From Pseudomonas graminis (GTDB taxonomy: Bacteria; Pseudomonadota; Gammaproteobacteria; Pseudomonadales; Pseudomonadaceae): a stretch of DNA of 64,000 nucleotides. The stretch is taken from assembly GCF_001705435.1 (NCBI RefSeq), contig NZ_MDEN01000049.1, positions 1 through 64,000 on the forward strand. The letters run 5' to 3'. Below are positions 34,402-43,756 of the stretch, one piece after another; position 1 is the stretch's first letter, and each line of letters opens with the position of its first letter. Position numbers and translations under genes: made by a program. The notes below the pieces were generated by a model. That model did no database searches. It was not told the DNA's origin and saw only the letters and a program-made list of their open reading frames with translations.

Positions 34402-35742
34402 TTATTGAAGCTCCCTAATTTTGAAAATCACATTTTCAATTAGGGTTTGAATATTAACATCAAAACTCGTCTTTGGTTCGTCAGAGTTTAAAGCCAGGGC
34501 AAATGATCTGTACAGAGGATCTATGAATGAGTACTTTCCCGAGTTTTCGTCAAGCCGAATCAATGGGGTTCTCTGGGCTTTGCAGAGTTTTTCTATTCCT
34601 CCGCTAAAACTTCTTGATGTGTAGGTGGGCTCGACTTTATTAATCTTCCGTAGAATCTCGTCTTTAGTAGCACCATCTTGCGACAGCTGGGCTAACGCGT
34701 GAATTATCAATTTTGGATGGTCGTACTTACCCTTGCGAACCTGCTTGAGTGATGCTTCGAAAGCCATCTTCAATGTGTCGGATGAGTTGGATAAGTACTT
34801 CTCTAGAGCTGGCTCTAACTCTGCGTCAGTAAGGTTTACAAGAGTATTAACTTCCTCATATATGCCATTCTGTTGGCAAACGTTAAGACAGATGGTGTGG
34901 CAAATTGCAGGCAAACCGTTTGCATAATGGCTAATTTTGTTTGTCAAGCTTGGGCTGAATGCGATCTTTAGAATCTTGGTTCCTAAGTTTATGATGCTTT
35001 GGAGTTCGTGCGGCTCCATCAGCGGAACGTGAATCTCTGCAATTCGTGTGCGCATTTCTGGATCGTATTGGACTACCTGCCTAGCAGAGTCTACAGCACC
35101 TACTGCGATAACCTTTACTGTTTTATAGTCATCCGCCATGTCCATAAAAACTTTCATTGTCTGGGAAAGCTTTGTGCGTTCTGATTCTTCAATTTTGTGA
35201 AAATCTTCGAGTACCCAGCAACAATTTGCTTCCCCCATGAGTTTGGCTAAGTTTTGCGCTGTTAGTTGCGGTGGTAGAATCCTAGTTTTTTTTGCCAAGT
35301 TTTCAGAAGAGAATGAGGCAGTTGCGGATAATTCGGTTCTAATAGAGGCTATCGTATTTTTTGCAGACGCTGATATGGAGGATGTGTTTTTTTCCTGGAG
35401 CTCGGAGATGTAATATCCGTCTAGGTCGTCGAAGGCGCTTAGCATTAGCTGGTCAAAGCTGGACGCTGACGTGCATCTTGTTGTTACCTCATGTTCGTAA
35501 AGCTGGCGCAATTTGTTCCGCAGCAGAGTTGACTTGCCAGAGCCAGAGTATCCGTAGACGACGAGTTGTGTGCCTGGCGTTCTGAGTGCGTCTACTAGCT
35601 TTTCGTTTACTTCGTCCCTTTCGATGAAAGACACCTTGGCAGGGGTGGTCGGGGTAAAAACATCATATACACTTGTAGACGACTTCATGTCTTCCATTGA
35701 TCCATGAGGGAGGATGCCTGATTTTCTGCTGCGAAGACTCAT
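34402..35742 (-). CDS. STAND-like P-loop ATPase
   Basis: A 446-residue protein. The Walker A motif is GYSGSGKS at 64-71, Walker B-like WVLEDFHK at 176-183, and a sensor-like VIAVGAVDSARQVV follows. The C-terminal 150 residues are helical with a winged-helix-like AQLSQDGATKDEILRKI segment. This is the architecture of single-domain STAND/AAA regulators, which bind a trigger and oligomerise. No effector domain is fused and none is adjacent. The neighbour on the divergent side is a membrane protein. A role in defence is possible but not shown. Confidence 0.7.
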   Translation of the reverse strand: MSLRSRKSGILPHGSMEDMKSSTSVYDVFTPTTPAKVSFIERDEVNEKLVDALRTPGTQLVVYGYSGSGKSTLLRNKLRQLYEHEVTTRCTSASSFDQLMLSAFDDLDGYYISELQEKNTSSISASAKNTIASIRTELSATASFSSENLAKKTRILPPQLTAQNLAKLMGEANCCWVLEDFHKIEESERTKLSQTMKVFMDMADDYKTVKVIAVGAVDSARQVVQYDPEMRTRIAEIHVPLMEPHELQSIINLGTKILKIAFSPSLTNKISHYANGLPAICHTICLNVCQQNGIYEEVNTLVNLTDAELEPALEKYLSNSSDTLKMAFEASLKQVRKGKYDHPKLIIHALAQLSQDGATKDEILRKINKVEPTYTSRSFSGGIEKLCKAQRTPLIRLDENSGKYSFIDPLYRSFALALNSDEPKTSFDVNIQTLIENVIFKIRELQ

Positions 35743-36143
35743 GCGTCAATATGGGAACGCAAATTTAGGTAGTCCTAGGTTTGGCCACCGCATACCAGCT
35801 TGTTGCCGCGATGCTCCATCACACACTCACGAGACACTGGTCATCCAATCGTCAGATGGCGTGACGACCAGTTTTTGAAACGGTATCATTGCATATCCAC
35901 AAATCTGCAGGTCGGGGCCCAACAACAACGTGATAGCCTCTGCTCTTTCGCCATTAAAACGTGTTGGAGCTTGGCGTCAAGGGTAGGAGTTCGTGGATTC
36001 ACCAAAGACCGACGCATTTTTGCTACTTCCCCTGTCTCATGCTTTGACAGCGCGGGAGCACGATCACTGGCAAACCCTAATGGCTGCCAAAGCCGGTTTA
36101 GTCAGTAACCCACTAACCTTCTCAGCGGATCAATCATCAGCTC
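35743..36143. other. Divergent intergenic region
   Basis: It separates the ATPase gene from the membrane-protein gene and must carry both promoters. A 102-codon plus-strand frame at 35800-36108 has poor composition and no features, so I do not annotate it. Confidence 0.35.
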
Positions 36144-37133
36144 ATGACTCAGGCATTTGACTTACTCGAAACGAAAGATTTCATCCTGCTTATTCTCGGT
36201 GCAGTCTCGGGCTATGTAATAAGCCTGATCGTAGCAAGGCAAACTGAAAAGAAAAAAGACTTGGTTCTGGAAGTGCTTGGAAGGCAGATCGTCGTAGAGA
36301 GATCAAATCACTGCCCGTTTTTGATTACCGATCAAGACGGTATACAGCTCGACAATATCTATTTTTTCGTAGTTCGAATATGGAACCGCGGGCGCGAGGC
36401 TGTTAGAGGAGACGAAATTTCAACCGATGCCCCTCTCATGATTGAAGTTGGCGAAGAAGCCAGGGTTTTAGGTGATCCTCACATTCTTAAACCTCATCTA
36501 GCGATGCGGTTCTCGATAGCTTCACCAGAGCCTAATAAATTCGTATTTTCTTTCGACTGTCTTAACCAGGATGAATGGGTACAGCTAGGTTTTTACATTG
36601 CCGGTGACCCTAGAGCAGTCATCAAAGGATCCGGGCGAGTTTTCGGGCAGCATTTGGATTTTGATATTACGACCGACGATTCAAGAATAGGGCTGGTAGC
36701 GCGCCTAGTGGCTTTGACCGCCTTCGTGCTTATAGCGGGTAGTCCTTTCGCGCTCGCAGGTTCTTTATGGTGGGCCTATAACGACTACACGATAGCTGAC
36801 ATTTTTTTCAATCCTGAGCAGCTACCGAGAATGCTAATGGCGCTGTTTTTCACAGGTGCCATGACGCATTCAATCGCAGCGTTTTACTTCGCATCCATCT
36901 GGTTCAAACGGATAAAAAACCCTAAGGGATACCCAATCAGAGAAGATTTTGAGCCTAACCAACGTCAATCTTTGCAGGCGATATTCCTCACGGCGCTTCG
37001 AGGTAGACGCCATGAGACTTCCACGTCGCTTCATAATTATGGTGAAATTATCAGCCCATCCGCGAAACGGAAGGGCGCGGATATACAGCCAACTCGCATA
37101 GAGCAGCCTGCTATTGATTCAACTACGCCGTGA
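36144..37133 (+). CDS. Membrane protein of unknown function
   Basis: A 329-residue protein with one N-terminal membrane helix (about 13-31), a soluble beta-rich middle (about 45-185; WNRGREAVRGDEIS; KPHLAMRFSIA) and two further helices (about 195-220 and 230-255). A polar cytoplasmic tail follows. The middle resembles a ligand-binding or DUF-type sandwich but no family is recognised. It is divergent from the STAND-like ATPase; a functional link is a guess. Confidence 0.65.
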   Translation: MTQAFDLLETKDFILLILGAVSGYVISLIVARQTEKKKDLVLEVLGRQIVVERSNHCPFLITDQDGIQLDNIYFFVVRIWNRGREAVRGDEISTDAPLMIEVGEEARVLGDPHILKPHLAMRFSIASPEPNKFVFSFDCLNQDEWVQLGFYIAGDPRAVIKGSGRVFGQHLDFDITTDDSRIGLVARLVALTAFVLIAGSPFALAGSLWWAYNDYTIADIFFNPEQLPRMLMALFFTGAMTHSIAAFYFASIWFKRIKNPKGYPIREDFEPNQRQSLQAIFLTALRGRRHETSTSLHNYGEIISPSAKRKGADIQPTRIEQPAIDSTTP

Positions 37134-37660
37134 AGCCAGCTCGGCTCAAGAGTTGGCCTATTGGCTAGGCATGTTAGTGCAATCGGTCGCATCTCCTTTT
37201 TTAGCTTGATCAGCGATCTGCACGCGGCTGCACATGGGGCTGGTTTGGAAGGGCATTGATCGGGCAGAATGCCTCAGTGGCAATCAAGATGATCAAGCAG
37301 GGATGGAAATTTCATGGCCATGAAAATCAGGCGGGCTGAGAGCAGCTGTGATGAGAACATCGCTCTGCTTTTCGAGAGACCAAAGAAAAAGCAACGAGCT
37401 TGGACGCCACGGTTTTCTGAGAGCTCGTCCCGTTTCTCGGGCCTTTGATTTTGCTTCTGCTCTTGTGCTTTGAACCTGGGTTGGTGAACACGTTCGTGAA
37501 TGCGCCCTTGGGGGTTGGGGGGAAGTCGCCCATACGGCCGACAGGCCGCTGCTTTTCACTTTTGGCTTCAAATAACAGCGTCTAAAAATTTAAAAAATCT
37601 GTCGTCTTGCACAGCGCCGGTGAAGGCGGGATAGGCTCGCCTGGAATTCGGAGCGGTACG
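37134..37660 (+). repeat. Upstream block shared with the 31.2 kb cassette, copy 2
   Basis: The leader of the second cassette. The stretch from about 37370 matches 31200-31483 in scattered but clear blocks, including CAAAGAAAAAGCA and GGCCGCTGCTTTTCACTTT, in the same order relative to the paralogous gene. The first 230 bases contain nothing that I recognise. Confidence 0.5.
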
Positions 37661-38008
37661 ATGGATTACGATTTAGAGTCAGAAATCTGGACACAGGCAC
37701 GAGCAGTTTTCGGCCACAAAGAATTCTCGTATCTGTTAGGGGAGGGGATGCGCAACTACAGGCGTCTGCCTGGCTATTCACCGCCTCAGCGTATACATCG
37801 GTCTGCTATCGGCGATCACGCCTTCACAGCGCTTTGGCAGGCGCTGAGATCATCGCTTCCGCCCTGTGATAAACCAGCATCGTTCGGTACGGTCAGGGCA
37901 GGGCTCAGAGTCCATCTATACCGTTACCTACAGTGGCAGCTTATCGTGCAAGGCAATGCTTCGGAGCCGGTGGTGGAGGATCAGTTGGTGCGGGATCTAA
38001 GCTTGTAG
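37661..38008 (+). CDS. Paralogous small cassette protein, copy 2
   Basis: A 115-residue protein from the ATG at 37661. It is homologous along its length to 31484-31837 (YDLESEIWTQA; NYRRLPGYSPPQRIH; DQLVRDLSL). The two copies are strongly diverged, so the duplication is old or the copies arrived separately. Unknown function. A further frame up to 38205 after the stop has coding-like composition but no clear start. Confidence 0.6.
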   Translation: MDYDLESEIWTQARAVFGHKEFSYLLGEGMRNYRRLPGYSPPQRIHRSAIGDHAFTALWQALRSSLPPCDKPASFGTVRAGLRVHLYRYLQWQLIVQGNASEPVVEDQLVRDLSL

Positions 38009-38251
38009 TAAGAACTCCACCGACAACAAATGTGCACCTTTGGACATTCGCCACACCTGCATCACACGCGACCGCGGCAAATACGGGTAAATTTGTCCGG
38101 GCCGTCGTTGCCAATACCCATCGAAACATAGTCCCGCCCGGATCACCTGCAGCCTGGGCCGCTCTGGAATGCCTTCTGATGGTTGCGGCGACTGCCGAAG
38201 AGTAATCCTAGTAGAATCCACACGGTTTAATCCCGCCCCCTTGAGATACCG

Positions 38252-38593
38252 ATGAACGAACTAACGGAAGAAGAAATGCGCCGTGCGCTTTTCGGCGACA
38301 TTGGCTCTCCAGCGCCAATGCCCACACCCGCACCGGTAGAGGAGGTGGCACCGCAGGTGGTTCCTACTCCCCAAGTAACTGCCGCTAAGAAAAAGCCAGT
38401 GTCTAAAGCGTTCACGCCCAGGCTGAGAGTCACGCTTCGGGTTGGAAACGAGTTTGAAGGCAAAATGGAAGAGAGGATTCACGAGGCTGACACGCTAAGC
38501 ACGCTCCTAGCAGAGCAGGAAGCGACCAGGGCCGCGAGAAAGAAATTTCGATATGTAGAGGTCGTTTCAGTCCATCCTATAGAGTCGAACTGA
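38252..38593 (+). CDS. Small hypothetical protein with Pro-rich linker
   Basis: A 113-residue protein. An acidic helix (MNELTEEEMRRALFG) is followed by a Pro/Ala/Val-rich linker (about 18-45) and a basic C-terminal domain (RLRVTLRVGNEFEGKMEERIHEADT, in overlapping helices). The composition is typical of small replication- or structure-associated proteins, but no family is recognised. Confidence 0.5.
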   Translation: MNELTEEEMRRALFGDIGSPAPMPTPAPVEEVAPQVVPTPQVTAAKKKPVSKAFTPRLRVTLRVGNEFEGKMEERIHEADTLSTLLAEQEATRAARKKFRYVEVVSVHPIESN

Positions 38594-38757
38594 ACAAGCA
38601 ATGATCGACTTCCTCCCCAACTGGCTGTTAGCCAAACTCAGGCCATTTCATACATCTGCATGTCCTCTCACTGGCGTGATACCGACGCAACGAGTCAGGG
38701 GGATCCGTCAGATACTCCCCCAGCGGCGGGCGTCTTCCTGACGAGTTCGGCGGTACC

Positions 38758-38940
38758 CTACAACGAATCACTAAGCAGTCGAACGGCCCTGTGCTGTTTT
38801 TCTGACTCCTCAGCGGTGAGGGGCCTTTCACAATACTCTCGACTTAAAAAAATGATCGCGTCATTACCATCAGGGTTGTCGGAATAGTTAGGGTATCTTG
38901 ATATCGCTCTCAACAGGTCTTCCGTAACAGGGGCGACATG
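38758..38940 (-). pseudogene. Gene fragment cut by the IS5-family element
   Basis: A minus-strand C-terminal piece (HFHVAPVTEDLLRAISRYPN, DAIIFLSREYCERPLTAEES) ends normally at 38758. Its upstream part runs into the inverted repeat of the IS5-family element at about 38964. The 5' remainder is not recognisable beyond the other end of the element. Confidence 0.45.
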
Positions 38941-38963
38941 AAAATGTACGTTAAAACCACCAA

Positions 38964-40147
38964 GGAAGGTCTGAAGTAGACAGATGTTTTTAATCCATCC
39001 GTTCTTCAGCATTCAAAAAACGTCGATTCAATCGGAAATCAGACCTTTCCCTCCCTCACTTACCTCTTTTTCTGCGATACAGCGCTTTTCAGCGCTCATT
39101 GCCCTCATTACAGGCGCACCTCTCCTGCTTTCAGCAATCGTTTTCCCATCATCCACAGATTCGACAGAGCAAACAACGTGGTCTGCTGTGCGATGTTTTT
39201 CGCCAGACCACGAAAGCGCACTTTCGTATAGCCAAACTGGCGCTTGATCACGCGAAATGGATGTTCAACCTTGGCACGCACTTGGGCCTTCGCGTATTCG
39301 ATTTTGCGACGCATACGCCCGATCAGGCAATTCTTTGCATGCTTTTTATAACTGCTCGGCCGCACTGCAATCGACCAGATCATTTGATGATCTTGATGCT
39401 CGGGACGCTTTTCGACGCCGGTGTAACCGGCGTCGCCAGAGACGTAAGTTTCTTCTCCGTGCAGTAACTGATCGACCTGGGTTACGTCCGCCACATTCGC
39501 CGCCGTGCCCACCACGCTGTGCACCAAACCGGATTGGGCATCAGCACCGATGTGCGCTTTCATCCCAAAGAAATATTGATTTCCTTTCTTCGTCTGGTGC
39601 ATTTCAGGGTCGCGCTTGCTGTCTTTGTTCTTCGTCGAACTCGGCGCATGGATAACCGCCGCATCGACCACGGTGCCTTGGCGCAGCAACAAACCACCGT
39701 CGCCAAGATAGCTGTTGATAACCTGCAAAATCCCGCCGGCCAGTTCATGCTTTTCCAGCAGTCGGCGGAAATTGAGGATCGTGGTTTCGTCCGGAATACG
39801 ATCCAGATGCAGCCCGGCAAAATGGCGCAGAATCGTGGTTTCGTAGAGCGATTCCTCCATCGCCGGATCGCTGTAACCAAACCAGTTTTGCATCAGATGA
39901 ACCCGCAGCATCGACATCAACGGATAGGCCGGACGACCTTTGGATAGTGTGGCTCGATAAGTTTGACCAAGCCATTCCAGGGCACGACCTGATCCATCTC
40001 AATCAGGAAGCGCTCACGGCGGGTTTGTTTGCGTTTGCCAGCGTATTCGGCGTCAGCGAAACAGATCTGTTTCATCCGTGCTCAACCGTTCATTTTTTAG
40101 GCCTAGTGTATTTCACCAGATTTGGAAGTCTTTTTCAGAGTTTCCTT
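38964..40147. mobile_element. IS5-family insertion sequence
   Basis: About 1.18 kb. Both ends carry a related inverted repeat reading GGAA-N2-TCTGAA-N2-AGAC (left from 38964, right ending at 40147 on the opposite strand). It encloses a single IS5-type transposase gene. No target-site duplication is evident, so the flanks may have changed since insertion. The element is probably inactive because its transposase frame is shifted. Confidence 0.7.
39108..40075 (-). pseudogene. IS5-family transposase, frameshifted
   Basis: The start at 40075 reads MKQICFADAEYAGKRKQTRR, RERFLIEMDQVVPW and LVKLIEPHYPK, the IS5 N-terminus, then slips near 39960-39970 by loss of a few bases of the G-G-R-G-R-P segment. 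The other frame continues with MSMLRVHLMQNWFGYSD, the DDE core (GTVVDAAVIHAPSST; AHIGADAQSGLVHS; VSGDAGYTG) and the C-terminal RAKVEHPFRVIKRQFG. All catalytic segments are present; only the reading frame is broken. Confidence 0.85.
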
Positions 40148-40253
40148 AGGCCATCAAATAGGAAAAGAAAAAAACCGTGCCGGTGATGGATGACCTGCAT
40201 ATGACGACGATCGCCGAGCGCTAAATCGTGCATGAAGGCCAACTAAAACTTGA

Positions 40254-41141
40254 TCAGGGCGCCAAAGTCTCCAAGGCATCGAGTACTTGCCGTAGGGCCT
40301 TGCCCAACGGCTTATCCTGACGCAGCACAATGCCAAGCGTGCGGCTCATCGGCGGTTCCAAAGCCTCGATCCGCAAGCCCCGCCGATGGTGGGTAGCTCC
40401 CACTGACATGGCAGGCACGATGCTGTAACCCAGACCGGCAGCGACCATTTCCTTGATGGCCTCGATGCTGCCCAGCTCCATCACTGGTTTGACCCGAACA
40501 CCGGCCTGAAAATACCACTTATCGATCAACAACCTTGTGCTGCTGCCAGCTTCAAAGACCACCAGCGGAAGGCGGGCTAATGATTGCGGTGTCATCTGAT
40601 GCGGGATATCAGACTGGTCGGAGCTGAAGATCGCCACGAACGCTTCTTCCAGCAACGGGGTGATCGACAAACTGCGCCCGGTGGCGGGCATTGTGACTAA
40701 CGCCAGATCAAGTCGGTTCTCCTCGACTGCGCGCAGGATCCCATCGGTATTCCCGGTACTGACCCGCACATCCAACGCTGGAAACCGCCGACGGAGGCTT
40801 CGCAGAACGGGCGGCAGTAGATGAATGCATGCGGTGGCTCCGGTGCCGATGGCAATCCTGCCGGCAATGCCTTGGACATGGCCGGAGAGTTCGAGCAATG
40901 CGTCTTCAACTGCGGCGTCGATCCTCCCAACGTGCTCCAGCAAAGTGGTGCCTGCAGACGTCGGCTTTATCCGCTTTCCTACACGCTCTATTAGCTTGAG
41001 GTTTAGCCGGGTTTCCAGTTGACGGACTTGCAGGCTAACGGCGGGTTGGCTGAGGCCCTGACGCTCGGCGGCGGCGGAAAAGCTGCCGTACTGGATAACT
41101 TGGGAAAAGGTGTACAGATGATTAAGGTTGAGACGCTGCAT
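40254..41141 (-). CDS. LysR-family transcriptional regulator
   Basis: A 295-residue LysR-type regulator. The winged helix spans residues 1-60 (LNHLYTFSQVIQYGSFSAAA, then LSQPAVSLQVRQLE). The C-terminal effector domain starts near 90 (IAIGTGATACIHLLPPVLRSL). It is divergent from the acetyltransferase gene at 41290 with a 148-base gap, the usual arrangement for LysR control of a neighbouring gene. The acetyltransferase/MFS pair is therefore the likely target. Confidence 0.88.
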   Translation of the reverse strand: MQRLNLNHLYTFSQVIQYGSFSAAAERQGLSQPAVSLQVRQLETRLNLKLIERVGKRIKPTSAGTTLLEHVGRIDAAVEDALLELSGHVQGIAGRIAIGTGATACIHLLPPVLRSLRRRFPALDVRVSTGNTDGILRAVEENRLDLALVTMPATGRSLSITPLLEEAFVAIFSSDQSDIPHQMTPQSLARLPLVVFEAGSSTRLLIDKWYFQAGVRVKPVMELGSIEAIKEMVAAGLGYSIVPAMSVGATHHRRGLRIEALEPPMSRTLGIVLRQDKPLGKALRQVLDALETLAP

Positions 41142-41289
41142 GTCAAAGTTTTACTTATGCTAGGGATCAGTAATGATAGCTTTTCTTAGGTTGGGTGTGA
41201 CGTCACTATTTGTCTCATCACTGCCATATCTCCAAACGCTTTTGGGCTACGGCGCAACAACGAACAATTATTACTGATGAAGACTTTCT

Positions 41290-41823
41290 ATGCCTCACCA
41301 CCTGATCCTTCGCGACGCCAATGAAAATGACATGCCTCTAGTGCTGGCGATCTATGCCCATCATGTGATTCACGGCTCGGCCAGCTTCGAATTGGAGCCG
41401 CCTACCCTCGGACAGATGTGCCAAAGGCGCGCCGAGGTATGTGCCCTCGGCTTGCCGTATCTAGTGGCCGAGCGTAATGGAGAGGTAGTGGGTTATGGCT
41501 ATGCGACGCTCTACCGGCCGCGTCCGGCCTACAGTTTTACAGTCGAGGATTCCGTATACATTCGCCATGACATGTCTGGTCTTGGCGTCGGGCAGGCGCT
41601 GTTGAGCAGGGTAATTGAGCGTTGCGTCGAAGGCGGACGGCGGCAAATGGTCGCGATCATCGGCAACAGCGAAAACCTTGCGTCGATCCGCTTGCACGAG
41701 CGCCAGGGATTTCGCAAGGTCGGTGTGTTTGAATCGGTGGGCTTCAAGCACGGCCGCTGGCTGGACACCGTTATCATGCAGCGAGAGTTGGGTGAAGGCG
41801 CAGGTAGCTCGCCCAATGGCTAG
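41290..41823 (+). CDS. Phosphinothricin-type GNAT acetyltransferase
   Basis: A 177-residue GNAT protein of the Pat/Bar/MddA group. It has LILRDANENDMPLVLAIYAH and the family stretch GSASFELEPPT, VAERNGEVVGYGYATLYRPR, the acetyl-CoA-binding SGLGVGQALLSRVIE, and the C-terminal GFKHGRWLDTVIMQREL. Family members acetylate the amino group of phosphinothricin and methionine sulfoximine or sulfone, giving protection. The stop overlaps the MFS start, so the two are co-translated. Confidence 0.87.
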   Translation: MPHHLILRDANENDMPLVLAIYAHHVIHGSASFELEPPTLGQMCQRRAEVCALGLPYLVAERNGEVVGYGYATLYRPRPAYSFTVEDSVYIRHDMSGLGVGQALLSRVIERCVEGGRRQMVAIIGNSENLASIRLHERQGFRKVGVFESVGFKHGRWLDTVIMQRELGEGAGSSPNG

Positions 41824-43012
41824 CGCCGGCATCAGATACTTGGGCGTTGGAACGGTTCTAGCCCTGGGCCTCTCGCAGTTGATCAACTGGGGTGTGTCGT
41901 TCTATTTGCTCGGCGCGTTCGGCCCGGCCATGGTGAAAGAGTTTGCCTGGAGTAGTCAGCAGGTGGTCGCCGGACTTTCAGTGGCCATGGTCGTGATGGG
42001 CATGACGTCGCCATTTACTGGTGGCCTAGTCGAACGCTTCGGCGGGCGGGCGGTGTTGCGAGTCGGCACCTTACTCAACGCGGCGGCCTGTGTACTGTTG
42101 GCGAACTCCGCTGCGTCGCTACCGATTTACTATCTGATCTGGATGCTGTTCGGCTTTGGGATGCGTCTGTCGTTGTACGATGCATTGTTTGCCTCCCTCG
42201 CCGAGCTAGCCGGTGAGCGGGCTCGGGGCTCCATGGTGGGTATTACATTGGTCGGCGGGCTGTCATCGGCGGTGTTTTGGCCCCTGGGCAGTGGCTTGGA
42301 GGCATTGATCGGCTGGCGACAAGGGTTGATGGTGTATGCCGCGACATGTCTTATCAGCGTCAGTTTGATCAATGTGCTGCCTGCCAATGCGGTCATGACC
42401 AAGGCGGATAACCATGATTTGCAGACTACATCTCAAAGTGCAGGCTGTGTTTTCAGGCAATGGTTGTTCGGCCTGAGCGTGACGTTGGTTGGCGTGCTCT
42501 CGGCGGGATTGGCACCACAGCTTCCTGATTTGCTCATGTCCTTAGGCGCGCCGATCAAGCTGGTGGCGTTGTGGGGTATCGGCCAGACGTGTGCGCGGAT
42601 GGCGCAAAGTCTATTGGGCGGGTCGATGACCGCTTCGTCGCTTAACGTATGGGTGGGAGGTGGTCTGCCTTTGGTCTTTGCCATCGGCCTAATGAGCCAG
42701 GGCAGGGTTCTAGTGGCGGGGTTATTTGTGTTTGGTTACGGCGCGCTGAATGGTCTTTCAACGCTGCTGCGAGCAAGCCTTCCTTTCGAGCTCTTCGCGC
42801 CCGATCAATATGCGCGCCTTACCGGGAAGCTGGTGGCACCAGCCTTCGTCCTATCAGCGTTCGCGCCTTGGTTATTTGCCGCTGTGCGTGATCAGGGGGG
42901 AAATCCTGCCTTGCTGTGGATGGCGTTGGGTATCGGAGTTTGTAGTCTTTTGGTGGCTTTTGCACTCAAAGCCTTGGGTGGGTTTAAACGAGGGCCAACT
43001 GCAACAGGATGA
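41816..43012 (+). CDS. MFS transporter
   Basis: A 398-residue, 12-helix major facilitator protein from the ATG at 41816, overlapping the acetyltransferase by eight bases; a longer upstream frame is spurious. The family-typical GGLVERFGGRAVLRVGT loop between helices 2 and 3 and the DALFASLAEL helix are seen. Pairing with the Pat-type enzyme and a divergent LysR suggests export of a toxic amino-acid analogue or its acetylated form. Confidence 0.82.
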   Translation: MASAGIRYLGVGTVLALGLSQLINWGVSFYLLGAFGPAMVKEFAWSSQQVVAGLSVAMVVMGMTSPFTGGLVERFGGRAVLRVGTLLNAAACVLLANSAASLPIYYLIWMLFGFGMRLSLYDALFASLAELAGERARGSMVGITLVGGLSSAVFWPLGSGLEALIGWRQGLMVYAATCLISVSLINVLPANAVMTKADNHDLQTTSQSAGCVFRQWLFGLSVTLVGVLSAGLAPQLPDLLMSLGAPIKLVALWGIGQTCARMAQSLLGGSMTASSLNVWVGGGLPLVFAIGLMSQGRVLVAGLFVFGYGALNGLSTLLRASLPFELFAPDQYARLTGKLVAPAFVLSAFAPWLFAAVRDQGGNPALLWMALGIGVCSLLVAFALKALGGFKRGPTATG

Positions 43013-43119
43013 TCTTCGAATCAACGTGAAGGGGGTAACCCCGAATAGCTAGTCCTTACCACTTCATTGGCGCTCCACGCGCTGCTAGCATCCACTTCTT
43101 AATAACCTGAGTTCTTTCA

Positions 43120-43578
43120 ATGCTACGGATTGCAGCCCTTTCAATTTTTACGGCCATCTTTTCCTTGCCAGCTTTGGCACAGGATCAATTCCAGTGCGCT
43201 GGCGCAACCGTCACCATCGGGGTAGATGCGACCATGCCATTGCGGTCAACAGAGGGCGCAGATGTGATCCTCCGGGTCGAACGAGGCCCACGCTCCACTA
43301 TCTTGCGGTACAGCAATGTGGATTTCGTTCGCGGCGAATGCGACACCGATGCAAATCACTTTAGCCGTGTGATCTATCAGGCCGTCTGCGGCGGTAGCGG
43401 TTGCCATGATTTATCGAACTGGGGAGTAATCGACCCTGAAAGCCTTCAAGCTCTGCTGGTGCCTTCGAACGACAGCCTTGAACCGGCCATTGCCCTGCTC
43501 GGACATAAGCCGGTGCTGAAGGGGAAACCGATGAGTGTGAGCGCTGAAGCACACCGCCTTGGGTTACCCACCCCTTAG
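43120..43578 (+). CDS. Secreted hypothetical protein
   Basis: A 152-residue protein with a clear signal peptide (LSIFTAIFSLPALA, then cleavage before QDQF). The mature part has four to five Cys and beta-rich character (VTIGVDATMPLRS; VILRVERGPRSTILRYS). No family is recognised; it is probably periplasmic. Single-gene unit. Confidence 0.7.
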   Translation: MLRIAALSIFTAIFSLPALAQDQFQCAGATVTIGVDATMPLRSTEGADVILRVERGPRSTILRYSNVDFVRGECDTDANHFSRVIYQAVCGGSGCHDLSNWGVIDPESLQALLVPSNDSLEPAIALLGHKPVLKGKPMSVSAEAHRLGLPTP

Positions 43579-43756
43579 CATTCGAGACTTATTATGGTCA
43601 CGATCACAAGGTGAGTTTGCGGGTTGGGTCTCGATAGCGCTGGGCACGCTTGATACGCCTTTCGAGCCTCAACAGCAGAAGCACGTTCATGTCGAATCAG
43701 CAGTTCCCTGGTATACGCCATTCGGCCCTTGTCTCCAGCACTGACTGCTTGAGGCG

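Noticed and set aside
39519..39947. Plus-strand frame of 142 codons
   Set aside because: Antisense of the IS5-family transposase.
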